Assembly: GCA_963701385.1 (NCBI GenBank)
Contig: CAVOZW010000016.1
Coordinates: 1-64,000, forward strand
Length of the DNA: 64,000 nt
Direction: 5' to 3'
DNA from: B30-G6 sp963701385
GTDB lineage: Bacteria; Desulfobacterota; Desulfobacteria; Desulfobacterales; B30-G6
Of the stretch, positions 25,475 through 34,879 are shown piece after piece. Position 1 is the stretch's first letter, and each line of letters opens with the position of its first letter. The notes below the pieces were generated by a model that worked only from the letters and a program-made list of their open reading frames with translations, ran no database searches and had not been told where the DNA came from. The position numbers and the translations under genes are program-made.

Positions 25475-27835
25475 CTAAAGCGTTTCGTTCTCGGTCCGGG
25501 CCATGATTTCTTCCTGGTGGAACTCATCCAAATCAACAAAGTAGTCGCTGTAACCCGCCACCCGTACCAGCAAGTCTCTATAGTCATCCGGCGTTGCCTG
25601 GGCTTTAATGAGGGTTTCCGTTCCAACGACATTGAACTGGATATGGTGTCCTTTGAGGTTGAAATATGTTCGGATAAGATGCGACAGCTTAATGATATCT
25701 TCATCTTTTTCCAAAGCGCTCGGTAAAAATCGCTGATTCAACAGGGTTCCCCCGGATTTTATCTGATCCATTTTAGAGAGTGATTTGATGACAGCCGTGG
25801 GCCCATGGTGGTCTGCCCCGTGGGACGGTGAGGTGCCGTCGGAAATGGGTTTTCCAGCGAATCGGCCATTGGGGGTGGCAGCCAACATTTTACCGAAGTA
25901 GATATGGCATGTGGTGGAAAGCATATTTAGATGATACGAGCCTCCCTTGGTGTTGGGTTTCCCGTCAATGGTGTTAAAAAGGGAGTCGTATACACGTTGC
26001 ATGATGGTATCTGCACGATTGTCATCGTTGCCAAAAAAGGGTGTTTTATTCAAAAGACGCAGCCGGAGAGCTTCTTGCCCCTTAAAATTGAGCCGCAGGG
26101 CATCGAGTAGCATAACCATCCCAAGTGTTTTATCTTCGTATACGTGCTTATTAATGGCTGAAAGACTGTCCGTGATGGTGCCAATGCCACAGCACTGAAT
26201 ATAATTGGTATTGTACCGGGGACCACCGTTGTAATAATCCTTCCCTTTTTTGATGCAGTCTCTGATAACCACCGACAGGAAGGGTGCCGGTGCATTGACC
26301 GCAAACATACGCTCGATGTAGTTGTTGACCCGGATTTTCATGTCCACTAGGCGACGAAGTTGACACTCGAAAGCGTCATACAGGTCATCGAATGTCTCAA
26401 ACTTCGCCGGATCACCAGTCTCCACGCCAATGCGTTTTCCACAAAATGGATCTATGCCATTGTTCAAGGCCAGTTCGAGGAGTTTCGGCACATTCAAATA
26501 TCCCGTCAGGATATAGGCTTCTTTCCCGAAGGCGCCGGTTTCAATACACCCGCTGCACCCACCTTCCCTGGCATCCTCAATACTTTTACCGATCCTTGTC
26601 TGTTCCATCACTACTGCATCGGCGTTAAAAACAGATGGGTATCCAAATCCCTTGCTGATAACGCGGCTGGCTTGATGAAGAAAACGATCTGGTGTTTTTT
26701 TACTGATCTGCACATTGCTCTGGGGCTGCAGCAAATGGAGTTCATCGATCACTTCCAGAATAATATATGAAACATCATTGACACCATCACGGCCGTCTCG
26801 CGTGAGGCCCCCCAGGTTGATGTTGGTAAAGTCATTGAAAGTCCCGCTCTCCTTGGCAGTGACACCTACTTTTGGGGGTGCGGGATGGTTGTTGACCTTG
26901 ATCCAGAAACAGCCGAGAAGCTCTTTGGCCTTTTCACGATCCAGGGTCTTATCGGATAACCCTCGCAGGTAAAAGGGAAATAGATGCTGGTCGAGGCGTC
27001 CAGGACTCATGGCATCCCAGCCGTTCAGCTCGGTTATGATTCCCAGGTGAACGAACCAGTACATCTGGATCGCCTCCCAAAAATCCTGAGGCGCATGCGC
27101 AGGCACCCGTCTGCAAACCCTGACAATCTGAAGCAGCTCTGCCTTCCGCTCAGGATCTTCTTCAAAGGTCGCCATGACAGCCGCCAGGGCGGCATGTCTT
27201 TCGGCAAAAAGAATGGCAGATTCACAGGCAATCTCCATTGCTTTCAATTCTTCTGCCCTGTCGGTTGCTTCCGGATCATTGAGATAATCGAGTGCAGCAA
27301 GCGCCTGACGGATATCTTTCTTGAAATCGAGCATTCCCTTTTGATATATGATGCCATCAAGCGTCGTGTGGCCCGGGGCACGTTGCTCCATGAATTCGGT
27401 AAAGAGGCCCGATCGATACGCATCTTGCCATTCTTCCGGCACCTGGCTGAAGACCCGATCGCGCATACTCTTCCCGCGCCAGTAGGGAATGATCTCCTGT
27501 TCGTAGGTATGGATATCGTCTTCCGATATGGCATAACGGGTCATCTTCCGATTATTCAGGGTCCTGAGATCTTCCGCAGAATGGCAGGTCAACTCCGGAA
27601 ACGTAGGAACCGCCTTGGGGAACGGGCCGCGTTCTCCCACGATGAGTTCGTAATCCCCGATATAAATCGTCTTTTTCTCGCAGAGATGTTTTAAGGTCAA
27701 AGCCCGCATGACCGGCATGGAATATTTAGCATAGTTTTCCTGATAAAACGCCGTTTCCAACAAGGCCCGTTCAATGGAAATACAGGGTTTGGCGCTAAAG
27801 CTCTCATTGCGAAGTTTTTCAATACGCACATTCAT
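25475..27835 (-). CDS. hypD: glycyl radical enzyme, trans-4-hydroxy-L-proline dehydratase-like
   Basis: A 786-residue PFL-family radical enzyme. The thiyl cysteine and base appear as Cys430 and Glu432 in GGCSGCIETGAFG, and the glycyl radical site is Gly761 in RVAGYSDYF near the C-terminus. The SGCIETGAFGKEAYILTGYLN stretch and the length agree better with hydroxyproline dehydratase (HypD) than with pyruvate formate-lyase, choline lyase or glycerol dehydratase, but substrate assignment within this superfamily is uncertain. No pyrroline-5-carboxylate reductase lies nearby. The activase gene is directly upstream, 8 bases apart. Oxygen-sensitive, so the cell is anaerobic. The symbol is provisional. 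Confidence 0.72.
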   Translation of the reverse strand: MNVRIEKLRNESFSAKPCISIERALLETAFYQENYAKYSMPVMRALTLKHLCEKKTIYIGDYELIVGERGPFPKAVPTFPELTCHSAEDLRTLNNRKMTRYAISEDDIHTYEQEIIPYWRGKSMRDRVFSQVPEEWQDAYRSGLFTEFMEQRAPGHTTLDGIIYQKGMLDFKKDIRQALAALDYLNDPEATDRAEELKAMEIACESAILFAERHAALAAVMATFEEDPERKAELLQIVRVCRRVPAHAPQDFWEAIQMYWFVHLGIITELNGWDAMSPGRLDQHLFPFYLRGLSDKTLDREKAKELLGCFWIKVNNHPAPPKVGVTAKESGTFNDFTNINLGGLTRDGRDGVNDVSYIILEVIDELHLLQPQSNVQISKKTPDRFLHQASRVISKGFGYPSVFNADAVVMEQTRIGKSIEDAREGGCSGCIETGAFGKEAYILTGYLNVPKLLELALNNGIDPFCGKRIGVETGDPAKFETFDDLYDAFECQLRRLVDMKIRVNNYIERMFAVNAPAPFLSVVIRDCIKKGKDYYNGGPRYNTNYIQCCGIGTITDSLSAINKHVYEDKTLGMVMLLDALRLNFKGQEALRLRLLNKTPFFGNDDNRADTIMQRVYDSLFNTIDGKPNTKGGSYHLNMLSTTCHIYFGKMLAATPNGRFAGKPISDGTSPSHGADHHGPTAVIKSLSKMDQIKSGGTLLNQRFLPSALEKDEDIIKLSHLIRTYFNLKGHHIQFNVVGTETLIKAQATPDDYRDLLVRVAGYSDYFVDLDEFHQEEIMARTENETL

Positions 27836-27843
27836 TTTTCCTG

Positions 27844-28749
27844 TCAGCCTCCTATGTCAACCTTCAAACCAAAACTTTCCAAGCGCTTCTCTGCCCTGAA
27901 AAGACTCTCCGGTGTGGGTAGCGGAATGTCTTTGAGCATGTATTCGGTCTCGAGACGAACATACTTGTTTTGCTGGTATCCATGATAGGGCAAGATATGT
28001 ACAGTTTCGATTTCTGGTAAGACACGCAGAAACATGCCCACCAGGTCGATATTTTTATCGTCGTCATTGATACCGGGAATCAAAGGAAGGCGAATGATAA
28101 CCTGGGCACCGGATCGCGCTAGATATTTGAGGTTAGCCAGAATCAATTGATTTGAAACACCCGTGAAATGCATGTGTTTCTCCGTATCCATGAATTTCAG
28201 ATCGTACAGGAACAGATCGGTTTCCATGGCCATCTGTTTGACAATTTCTAACTCAGCATAACCAGAGGTATCCAGGGCACGATGAATTCCCTCCCGACCG
28301 CACAGCCTCAAGCACCTGAAAAGGAACTCCGGTTGCATCAGTGGTTCGCCACCGGAAAAGGTCACCCCGCCGCCTGACTGGCTGTAAAAGGGTATATCCT
28401 TTTTTACTATCTCCAACATCGCTTCAGGTGAGACTGTTTTTCCGACCAGCTCTCTGGCATCAGCAGGGCATATCTCTGCACAAGCGCCGTCTGATTTGCA
28501 AAGAATCCTGTTTGTGATAACGCCTTCGGGCATGAGTGACAAGGCATTTTCCGGACAGACATCCACGCATTCACCGCAGCCAATGCATCGCCTTTTTCGG
28601 TAAAGAATCTGCGGTCTCGTCCCAATGCCCTCAGGATTGTGGCACCACCGGCAGCACAAGGGACATCCTTTCAGAAAAACGGTCGTCCGGATACCGGGTC
28701 CGTCATGTATTGCATATTGCTTGACATCAAAAATAATGCCGGGATGCAC
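27844..28749 (-). CDS. glycyl radical enzyme activase (radical SAM)
   Basis: A 301-residue radical SAM protein. The SAM cluster motif CxxxCxxC is present at Cys29, Cys33 and Cys36 (GCPLCCRWCHNPEG). It is followed by an inserted ferredoxin-like domain with two further 4Fe-4S sites (CIGCGECVDVCP and the CKSDGACAEICP block), then the SGGEPL motif. It abstracts hydrogen from the conserved glycine of its partner. It is upstream of and transcribed with the glycyl radical enzyme, 8 bases apart. Confidence 0.92.
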   Translation of the reverse strand: MHPGIIFDVKQYAIHDGPGIRTTVFLKGCPLCCRWCHNPEGIGTRPQILYRKRRCIGCGECVDVCPENALSLMPEGVITNRILCKSDGACAEICPADARELVGKTVSPEAMLEIVKKDIPFYSQSGGGVTFSGGEPLMQPEFLFRCLRLCGREGIHRALDTSGYAELEIVKQMAMETDLFLYDLKFMDTEKHMHFTGVSNQLILANLKYLARSGAQVIIRLPLIPGINDDDKNIDLVGMFLRVLPEIETVHILPYHGYQQNKYVRLETEYMLKDIPLPTPESLFRAEKRLESFGLKVDIGG

Positions 28750-29045
28750 GGGTACGATTCCTCCTGCTTTATGGTGATTGTCCTAATTGTCTCCAGCTTG
28801 GCTTTTTGGGCGAGTCTTCTTCGGTACCGTTTTATGGTAAACCATGGTATTGGTTTCGAATATTGCCACAGGATGCGGTTTCGATCTTTTTTTTAGGTTC
28901 CGTTTACCATATACGGGATCTTACCTATTGGGTTATGAGAAACCGTATCCTAAAGATGACTATATTGAAATGTATTGAACCCCAAGCAGGCGTCCCCTTA
29001 GTAAGAACACACATATCCAGGATCCCTATTATCGAATTCTGTAAA
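28750..29045. other. regulatory region of the activase / glycyl radical enzyme operon
   Basis: About 300 bases with no gene. It contains inverted copies of ATGGTAAAC (near 28836) and GTTTACCAT (near 28903), and of TATACGG (near 28910) and CCGTATC (near 28945). These could be operator half-sites. I could not place a promoter with confidence. Confidence 0.35.
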
Positions 29046-29073
29046 AAAGGCTCACCTTTTTAGGATGAGCCCT
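29046..29073 (-). terminator. intrinsic terminator after dsrP
   Basis: On the minus strand GGGCTCATCC pairs with GGTGAGCC across a short A-rich loop and is followed by six T. It lies 25 bases beyond the dsrP stop codon and closes the dsrMKJOP transcription unit. Confidence 0.75.
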
Positions 29074-29097
29074 TTTAACAACTAAATTACGGTAGCG

Positions 29098-30255
29098 CTA
29101 AACAGCGACTTCCTCTTTGACACCTACGGATATTTTATACAATATGGTCAGAACCAGGGCACCCATGCCATATACACCCAGTGTAATCAGGATCTCCGGA
29201 ATGGTCGGTGCATATTCAGTTACCCGGTGCATGGGATTCGGTACAAAACCACCGGAAATCATACCCAGGCCCTTGTCGATCCAGGTGCCAACAAAAACCG
29301 TAACGCAGGCAACGGCAAGGACACCCTCATGCCTACGTGTGATGGGATTTACCAGGAGAATGATGGAAATGATCATCAATGAATAGGACGCCCACATCCA
29401 GGGCACCAGAGAACCTTTGCCCTGCAAACCCGCAAACAGATATTGGATGTGATCCATATGTTCAGGGATATTGCTGTAAAAGGCGGTAAAAACCTCACAC
29501 AAAAAGAAAAAGACATTGATGCATATGGCGTAAGCAACAATTTTTGCCAGGGATTGAATCTGTTCTCTTCCCGGATCAAAATTGGTCACACGACGGATGA
29601 ACAGGCTTAGAAGAATTAACAAAGCAGGTCCTGCGGCAAATGCCGACGATAAAAATCGAGGCGCCATAATGGCAGTCATCCAAAACCCTCTTCCGGGAAG
29701 CCCCGCATAAAGAAACGCTGTTACGGTATGAATGCTCACAGCCCAGGGAATTGACAAATAAATCAGTGGTGTTACCCAGGCTTGATAATGTGTCCCGTTC
29801 CTTTCGGCCTCTAAAACATTCCAGCCGATGACAAGATTCAAGAATAGGTATCCCTGCAGAACGACAATATCCCAGAAAAGAATGGATGCAGGTGAGGGAT
29901 ACAAAAGTGTATTAAACACACGCATCGGCTGCCCAAGATCCACCACGACAAATGTGATGCACATGACAAGGGCCGCAATCGCCAGGAACTCACCCAGGAT
30001 GGTGATCCTTCCAAAGGCCTTGTAGTCATGCAGATAGTACGGCAGCACTACCATCACGCCCCCGGCAGCGACGCCAACGAGAAAAGTAAAATTGGCGATA
30101 TAAAATCCCCAGGAAACATCCCTGCTCAGTCCGGTTATTCCCAGGCCAAAAGAGAGTTGTTTCAGGTACACGAGAAAGCCGATGCCAATGACGACGAGCA
30201 AGAATGCCACCCACCCATAATATTTCTTGCTTCCTTTTATTGCTAATTCAAGCAT
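29098..30255 (-). CDS. dsrP: DsrP, NrfD-like integral membrane subunit of the DsrMKJOP complex
   Basis: A 385-residue protein with about ten membrane helices of the NrfD/PsrC family, which bind quinone without haem. It is the last gene of dsrMKJOP and partners the periplasmic ferredoxin DsrO. The ATG at 30255 follows GAGGTGA; the frame is open to 30297 but would overlap dsrO without a ribosome site. The complex links the menaquinone pool and periplasm to cytoplasmic sulfite reduction through DsrC. Confidence 0.93.
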   Translation of the reverse strand: MLELAIKGSKKYYGWVAFLLVVIGIGFLVYLKQLSFGLGITGLSRDVSWGFYIANFTFLVGVAAGGVMVVLPYYLHDYKAFGRITILGEFLAIAALVMCITFVVVDLGQPMRVFNTLLYPSPASILFWDIVVLQGYLFLNLVIGWNVLEAERNGTHYQAWVTPLIYLSIPWAVSIHTVTAFLYAGLPGRGFWMTAIMAPRFLSSAFAAGPALLILLSLFIRRVTNFDPGREQIQSLAKIVAYAICINVFFFLCEVFTAFYSNIPEHMDHIQYLFAGLQGKGSLVPWMWASYSLMIISIILLVNPITRRHEGVLAVACVTVFVGTWIDKGLGMISGGFVPNPMHRVTEYAPTIPEILITLGVYGMGALVLTILYKISVGVKEEVAV

Positions 30256-30262
30256 AGTCACC

Positions 30263-31048
30263 TCATACGATATAGTAAACAGAAGGTTCAGTTCCAAGCC
30301 CCTGTTTACGGCGAATGGTGTAGTTGGTTCTCAATAGCTCCCTGACTTCTGACTCCGGATCAAAAAGATCGCCAAAAACAATGGCACCGTCGGAGACCTC
30401 CACACAGGCCGGCGGCTTTCCAACGGCCAGGCGCTCGGCACAGAAATTACACTTTTCGACGACACCTTTCATCCGGGTTGGGAAAGATTTGTTGGTATCC
30501 TCGATAAATGGCCGCGGATCTCTAAAGTTAAAGCTTCTCGATCCGTATGGACAGGCTGCCATGCAGAAACGACAACCAATGCACCTGTGAAAGTCCATCA
30601 GAACAATTCCGTCGGATTCACGTTTAAAGGTTGCCTTGGTCGGGCAGACACGACAACACGGCGGATTTTCACAATGGTTGCAGAGAACCAGGAATGGCAA
30701 ATGTTCGGTTCTTTCATCCTGAAATTTTTGGGCAAGGCCTGGAAAGGCGTTGTGGAAATGTTCCTCCCAGATCCATTTGATTTCATGCTTCTTGTTTTCT
30801 AGCGTTGGCACATTGTGTGTTTTGTGGCAGGCCTCGATGATGGGCTCAAGATCTTCCGCGGACTCGAATTTTGTTGTATCGATTACCATTCCCCATTGTT
30901 TCGCAATCAGCGCATCGTCACCCTTTTTTACACTCATTTTAGGATCTTGTTTATACTCGACTGCGAATGCATCCAGTACGGGTTTGGCTGTCAAACCCAC
31001 CGCCGAAATACCGGCCAGCATTAGAAAGCGTCTTCTGCTGTCTTCCAT
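30263..31048 (-). CDS. dsrO: DsrO, periplasmic iron-sulfur subunit
   Basis: A 261-residue ferredoxin-like protein with a twin-arginine signal (SRRRFLMLAG at residues 4-13), so it is exported folded. Four cysteine clusters are visible: CNHCENPPCCRVCP, CIGCRFCMAACP, CNFC and a later Cys in PPACVEV. It passes electrons between the DsrJ haems and DsrP. Its ATG overlaps the dsrJ stop codon as TAATG. Confidence 0.94.
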   Translation of the reverse strand: MEDSRRRFLMLAGISAVGLTAKPVLDAFAVEYKQDPKMSVKKGDDALIAKQWGMVIDTTKFESAEDLEPIIEACHKTHNVPTLENKKHEIKWIWEEHFHNAFPGLAQKFQDERTEHLPFLVLCNHCENPPCCRVCPTKATFKRESDGIVLMDFHRCIGCRFCMAACPYGSRSFNFRDPRPFIEDTNKSFPTRMKGVVEKCNFCAERLAVGKPPACVEVSDGAIVFGDLFDPESEVRELLRTNYTIRRKQGLGTEPSVYYIV

Positions 31049-31443
31049 TATTCTGTCTCCTTCGGGTTATCGATATGGCAATCCCAGCAGTAGGGTCTTA
31101 TCGACGCATAATTGTGACACCTATCGCAAAAATCGGCTTTATTCGAATGACAATCCAAGCAGGTATTGGAAAGGCTCATATTGAATTCTTTTCCACTCGT
31201 ATTGACGAAAGTTCGCGCAGCATTTCTCACAACCGAATGCCGCCAGATATCCAGCAATTGCATGTGCTCCGCTTTCATATAGTCCGTCGGCATGACACAC
31301 TTTCCATCGTTGGCAACTTTGGCATATTCGGTAAGGTCTAGCTCCGGCGCAGGTGCCGCTTTACCCATGTTAAACCAGAACGGAAAGGCGATCAAAGCAA
31401 CAAAAATGACAACGCCGGCAATGATCCATTTCTTATCATTCAT
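31048..31443 (-). CDS. dsrJ: DsrJ, membrane-anchored triheme cytochrome c
   Basis: A 131-residue protein with an N-terminal anchor helix (about 6-24) and three CxxCH haem sites (CLDCH, CDRCH, CWDCH). The invariant Cys in GKCVMPTDYMK, a proposed haem ligand in DsrJ, is present. The ATG at 31443 overlaps the dsrK stop by 8 bases. A far upstream ATG at 31542 would lie inside dsrK and is rejected. Confidence 0.94.
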   Translation of the reverse strand: MNDKKWIIAGVVIFVALIAFPFWFNMGKAAPAPELDLTEYAKVANDGKCVMPTDYMKAEHMQLLDIWRHSVVRNAARTFVNTSGKEFNMSLSNTCLDCHSNKADFCDRCHNYASIRPYCWDCHIDNPKETE

Positions 31444-33061
31444 CTGCAGCCTCCATTCCCGGCAGCGGTTCGCCGCGCAGGTCTGTCTCTCTCTTTGTTT
31501 CGCCAGGTAAAATAAGGGCATTTCCCACCATCTCATGCACACCGGAAACTTCCACTCCCGGAACCCAGAAAGACATAAGGTCTGGCAAGGCAGCGCGGTC
31601 TATTGCACAGATGGTTGCCAGTGTATTGACACCTTTGCTCTCATGAACAAATTTCACGGCATTGGCCCGGGGAAGTCCCCCTGCCAGTCTAAGCTCCATA
31701 TCTTCGCCAGCATTAAGACCTGAACCACTTCCACAGCAGAAGGTCTGCTCTCGGATGGTGTTCTCCGGCATTTCATAAAAATGATTGCAGACGCTTTTTA
31801 TGACATATCTTGGCTCTTCCAGTAAACCCATACCTCTTGCAGGGTTACAGGAGTCATGAAATGTCACCTTGAGGTTGTCGTTACGTGTTTTATCAAGATC
31901 CAGTTTACCATGTTTAATCAGGTCCGCAGTAAATTCTGTAATGTGAACCATTTTTGTCGATATGGCATTCTCGAACTTGGTTCCTGTAATGGGTGATACC
32001 GGTTCCTCCAGAAAATCAGCAGGGCCATTCATCGTATCCATGTACTGGTTGATAACCCGCCACATATGCCCGCACTCTCCACCCAGAATCCATTTAACCC
32101 CCAATCGTTTGGCTTCGGCATACATTTTTGAATTCAATCGCTTCATCATTTCATGGGATGTGAAGAAGCCGAAGTTGCCTCCCTCGGAGGCATAGGTGCT
32201 CCAAGTTACATCAAACCCGTACTTTTCCTTTAGGAAATGAAAAAGTATCATATATCCCATACAGGTGTATGTCCCGGGATCTGCAAATACATCGCCAGAG
32301 GGTGTGATAAAAAGAATATCCGCACCCACTTTATTATACTGAGGTTCTACACGCACACCCGTAATTTCTTCAATATCATCTTGAAAAAACTCGAGCATGT
32401 CTTTAAACGCATGTGGTTGTATACCCAAGTGGTTGCCCGTTCTATAACAATTGGCAACCGGTGTTGCGATCCAGTCGATATTCAAACCCAAAAGGTTTAG
32501 AAGTTCACGGCCCATGATGGTGATTTCGGCCGTATCGATTCCATACGGGCAGAATACGGAGCATCTGCGACATTCCGAACATTGAAACAGGTAACTCCAC
32601 CACTCCTTGAGAACCTCCAAGGTCATAGGTCTTGCACCCCCGAAACGGCCAAGTATTTTTCCCGCTGTCGTAAAATCATTCCGATAAACCGATCTTAACA
32701 GCTCAGCCCGCAATACGGGCATGTTCTTCGGATCCCCTGTCCCAATGAAATAGTGACACTTGTCCGCACATGCGCCACACCTGACACAGATATCCATAAA
32801 AACTTTGAAAGAGCGGAATTTCTCGAGACGTTCCCTGAATCCGTCATGAATTATCTGCTGCCAGTTCTCCGGCAATTGCCAGTCCTCGTCAAAACAGCTC
32901 CAGGTACGTGGATTTGGCAACCCAACATACTCGAGACTTTTTGGGTTTCCCGCATAACAGGCGATGCCCTTTTTGATCTCCGCCGGTGTCTCCATCCAGT
33001 CTGATTTAGGGGGGCGGTTGTCTGTTTTATATAATTCTTCGGGTTTCTGAAGTTCTGCCAT
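31436..33061 (-). CDS. dsrK: DsrK, HdrD-like catalytic subunit
   Basis: A 541-residue cytoplasmic iron-sulfur protein. Two 4Fe-4S ferredoxin sites are seen (CVRCGACADKCHYF and CSECRRCSVFCP). They are followed by CCG domains (HDSCNPARGMGL and FCCGSGSGLN) that hold the non-cubane cluster acting on the DsrC trisulfide. AAAGGAG precedes the ATG. It is linked to DsrM by a 3-base gap. Confidence 0.95.
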   Translation of the reverse strand: MAELQKPEELYKTDNRPPKSDWMETPAEIKKGIACYAGNPKSLEYVGLPNPRTWSCFDEDWQLPENWQQIIHDGFRERLEKFRSFKVFMDICVRCGACADKCHYFIGTGDPKNMPVLRAELLRSVYRNDFTTAGKILGRFGGARPMTLEVLKEWWSYLFQCSECRRCSVFCPYGIDTAEITIMGRELLNLLGLNIDWIATPVANCYRTGNHLGIQPHAFKDMLEFFQDDIEEITGVRVEPQYNKVGADILFITPSGDVFADPGTYTCMGYMILFHFLKEKYGFDVTWSTYASEGGNFGFFTSHEMMKRLNSKMYAEAKRLGVKWILGGECGHMWRVINQYMDTMNGPADFLEEPVSPITGTKFENAISTKMVHITEFTADLIKHGKLDLDKTRNDNLKVTFHDSCNPARGMGLLEEPRYVIKSVCNHFYEMPENTIREQTFCCGSGSGLNAGEDMELRLAGGLPRANAVKFVHESKGVNTLATICAIDRAALPDLMSFWVPGVEVSGVHEMVGNALILPGETKRETDLRGEPLPGMEAADE

Positions 33062-33064
33062 ATG

Positions 33065-34132
33065 TTACTCCTTTGCCTCTGGTTCATCGGGAGGTGATTC
33101 AACTAGCTGTTTCACTACCGGCAACCCAGCTTCTACCATTTTCTCTCTAAATTCATCTTCGTACTCTTCATAGGTATGAACATGTACCGGATAATTCCAC
33201 GGGTTGACATGTCGGGTTGCACGCGTGTCGGCGGGAAGGTTCCGGGTGGGGCTCAAAAAGACACCACCTAAGTGCATGAGCTTGCTGAAAGGAAAATAAA
33301 CCAAAAGGATGCTGACAAAAAACAGATGAACATAAAAGATGGAGGATACCCCTTCGGGTATTGTGGGGTGAAAGGTGACCAACCCCATGGTAAGTTCTTT
33401 GGCTGCAGTAACATCGATTTTTGTCACATAACGCATCAGAATCCCGGTAAACGCAATACCGAAAATGAGAAACAGAGGGAAAAAATCGGCGGCCAGAGAA
33501 ATATAACGAACGGTGGGTATGAAAACTCTTCTGAGGAACAGGTAGGTAACAGCTGCCAACAAAACAAAGCCGGAGAGGTATACGCCCGGCAACCCGAATT
33601 GTGCCACGTCATACATTATTTCTAATCGGAAAAAAGAATCAACATTTTCAAGCACCTGAACCAGAATGGGCACAGGTTCGGTGAAAAAACGTAAGTGCCT
33701 GAGCAGAACGGTTAATAAGGCCCAGTGAAACGCCAAGGCACCCGCCCATAGAAATATTTCAAGGTTGTATGCGATCTTGGGTCCTGATTTCAGTTTTAAA
33801 CGCGTGTTACGAAAGAGCGAACGGAAAAACACGATTTCTAAAAACATACGCACAACCACCGCACCTTTGGAAAAAGGATTGTCAATCTTGTTCGGCTTGA
33901 TCCATGGCAACGACTTCTGTTGGCCGCAAGTTGTGGGAATACGAAATGGCACAGGAGAGCGAGCCCAGGACATCATGCGGTTAATAAAGCCTGCAATGAA
34001 AACAATTATGGCCACATATGGAATGATGACACCAAATAGAAGCTTGAATCCCGATGCAGCCTCAACCAGAAAATAGGAAGTCAAAGACAGCACAATAACC
34101 GCTAACAGGGAATACATGTACTTAGTATTCAT
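33065..34132 (-). CDS. dsrM: DsrM, haem b membrane subunit
   Basis: A 355-residue protein with about six hydrophobic helices, related to the gamma subunit of nitrate reductase, expected to bind two haem b through histidines on helices (for example LAFHWALL and LMHLGG). It oxidises menaquinol and feeds DsrK. First gene of the dsr set proper; the RsbRD-like gene precedes it by 24 bases. Confidence 0.93.
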   Translation of the reverse strand: MNTKYMYSLLAVIVLSLTSYFLVEAASGFKLLFGVIIPYVAIIVFIAGFINRMMSWARSPVPFRIPTTCGQQKSLPWIKPNKIDNPFSKGAVVVRMFLEIVFFRSLFRNTRLKLKSGPKIAYNLEIFLWAGALAFHWALLTVLLRHLRFFTEPVPILVQVLENVDSFFRLEIMYDVAQFGLPGVYLSGFVLLAAVTYLFLRRVFIPTVRYISLAADFFPLFLIFGIAFTGILMRYVTKIDVTAAKELTMGLVTFHPTIPEGVSSIFYVHLFFVSILLVYFPFSKLMHLGGVFLSPTRNLPADTRATRHVNPWNYPVHVHTYEEYEDEFREKMVEAGLPVVKQLVESPPDEPEAKE

Positions 34133-34156
34133 TTAACATTACCTCGCTGATAGATA

Positions 34157-34690
34157 TTAAACAAATTTGAGATCCGGTTCATCTGCCGCGATCTCTTTAA
34201 TTAACCCGGCCCTTGCAAATGCGGTATAGATTTTACTCCTCTCGGTGTTGGTCTTGAGCTCGTAAATTTTTTCTCTGCATTGAACGAAAACATCAAAACC
34301 AATCAAGGCCAGCGAATCAATTCTGGTATCGATCGATACCAGTTCTTCCGGGTCTATTTCACTTAATTCTTTTGTTAATTCGTTGCGAATGATTGTCTTT
34401 AATGCAAAAAGAAAACCGACCGCCTGAGATGGAGAAAACTTTTGCACAGCCCGAATTTTAATTAGCGGTTCCAACATGACGGAAAGGCTGTCAGTCTCAA
34501 TTTTTTCCAGGAGGGCATCAAAGAGTTTTTCAAGGATACTGCGCGTGGTACCACCGACAGGATTTAAAAAACCATCTCTTTGATTTTTAAAGAACATTGC
34601 CGCGTCCGGTGCATAGGTATCAATCACAAATTCGAACCACTTTTTTACAATGGCTGACTTCTTCTTTTCCAGTAAATACCTTAGCCCCAT
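34157..34690 (-). CDS. RsbRD N-terminal domain-containing protein, upstream of dsrM
   Basis: A 177-residue, mostly helical cytoplasmic protein beginning MGLRYLLEKKKSAIVKKWFE, the pattern of the RsbRD (RsbR N-terminal-like) domain. Homologues are common directly upstream of dsrM in sulfate reducers but have no established job; a sensor or regulator of the complex is inferred. The ATG at 34690 is preferred to the one at 34738 because family similarity begins there and an AAAGGA lies upstream. It is likely the first gene of the dsr transcript (promoter at 34759-34787). Confidence 0.8.
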   Translation of the reverse strand: MGLRYLLEKKKSAIVKKWFEFVIDTYAPDAAMFFKNQRDGFLNPVGGTTRSILEKLFDALLEKIETDSLSVMLEPLIKIRAVQKFSPSQAVGFLFALKTIIRNELTKELSEIDPEELVSIDTRIDSLALIGFDVFVQCREKIYELKTNTERSKIYTAFARAGLIKEIAADEPDLKFV

Positions 34691-34758
34691 GCTAATGCAA
34701 TATCCTTTGTTGTTTTGGTTGAAACGCCTAACCCACAAGACGTATATCCAAAAAATGT

Positions 34759-34787
34759 GCTATAGTCAACTTGCCATATCCTGTCAA
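34759..34787 (-). promoter_or_regulatory. candidate sigma-70 promoter of the dsrMKJOP operon
   Basis: Reading the minus strand: perfect TTGACA (bases 34787-34782), 17-base spacer, TATAGC (34764-34759). Transcription would begin near 34752, about 60 bases before the RsbRD-like gene. Confidence 0.65.
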
Positions 34788-34879
34788 GGATAAACGACCG
34801 CCTGCGAAGGGTTATTTCCCATAATTATATGATATTTCGAATGGTAACGTGACAAGACAGTTAATAATGAACGATCACG

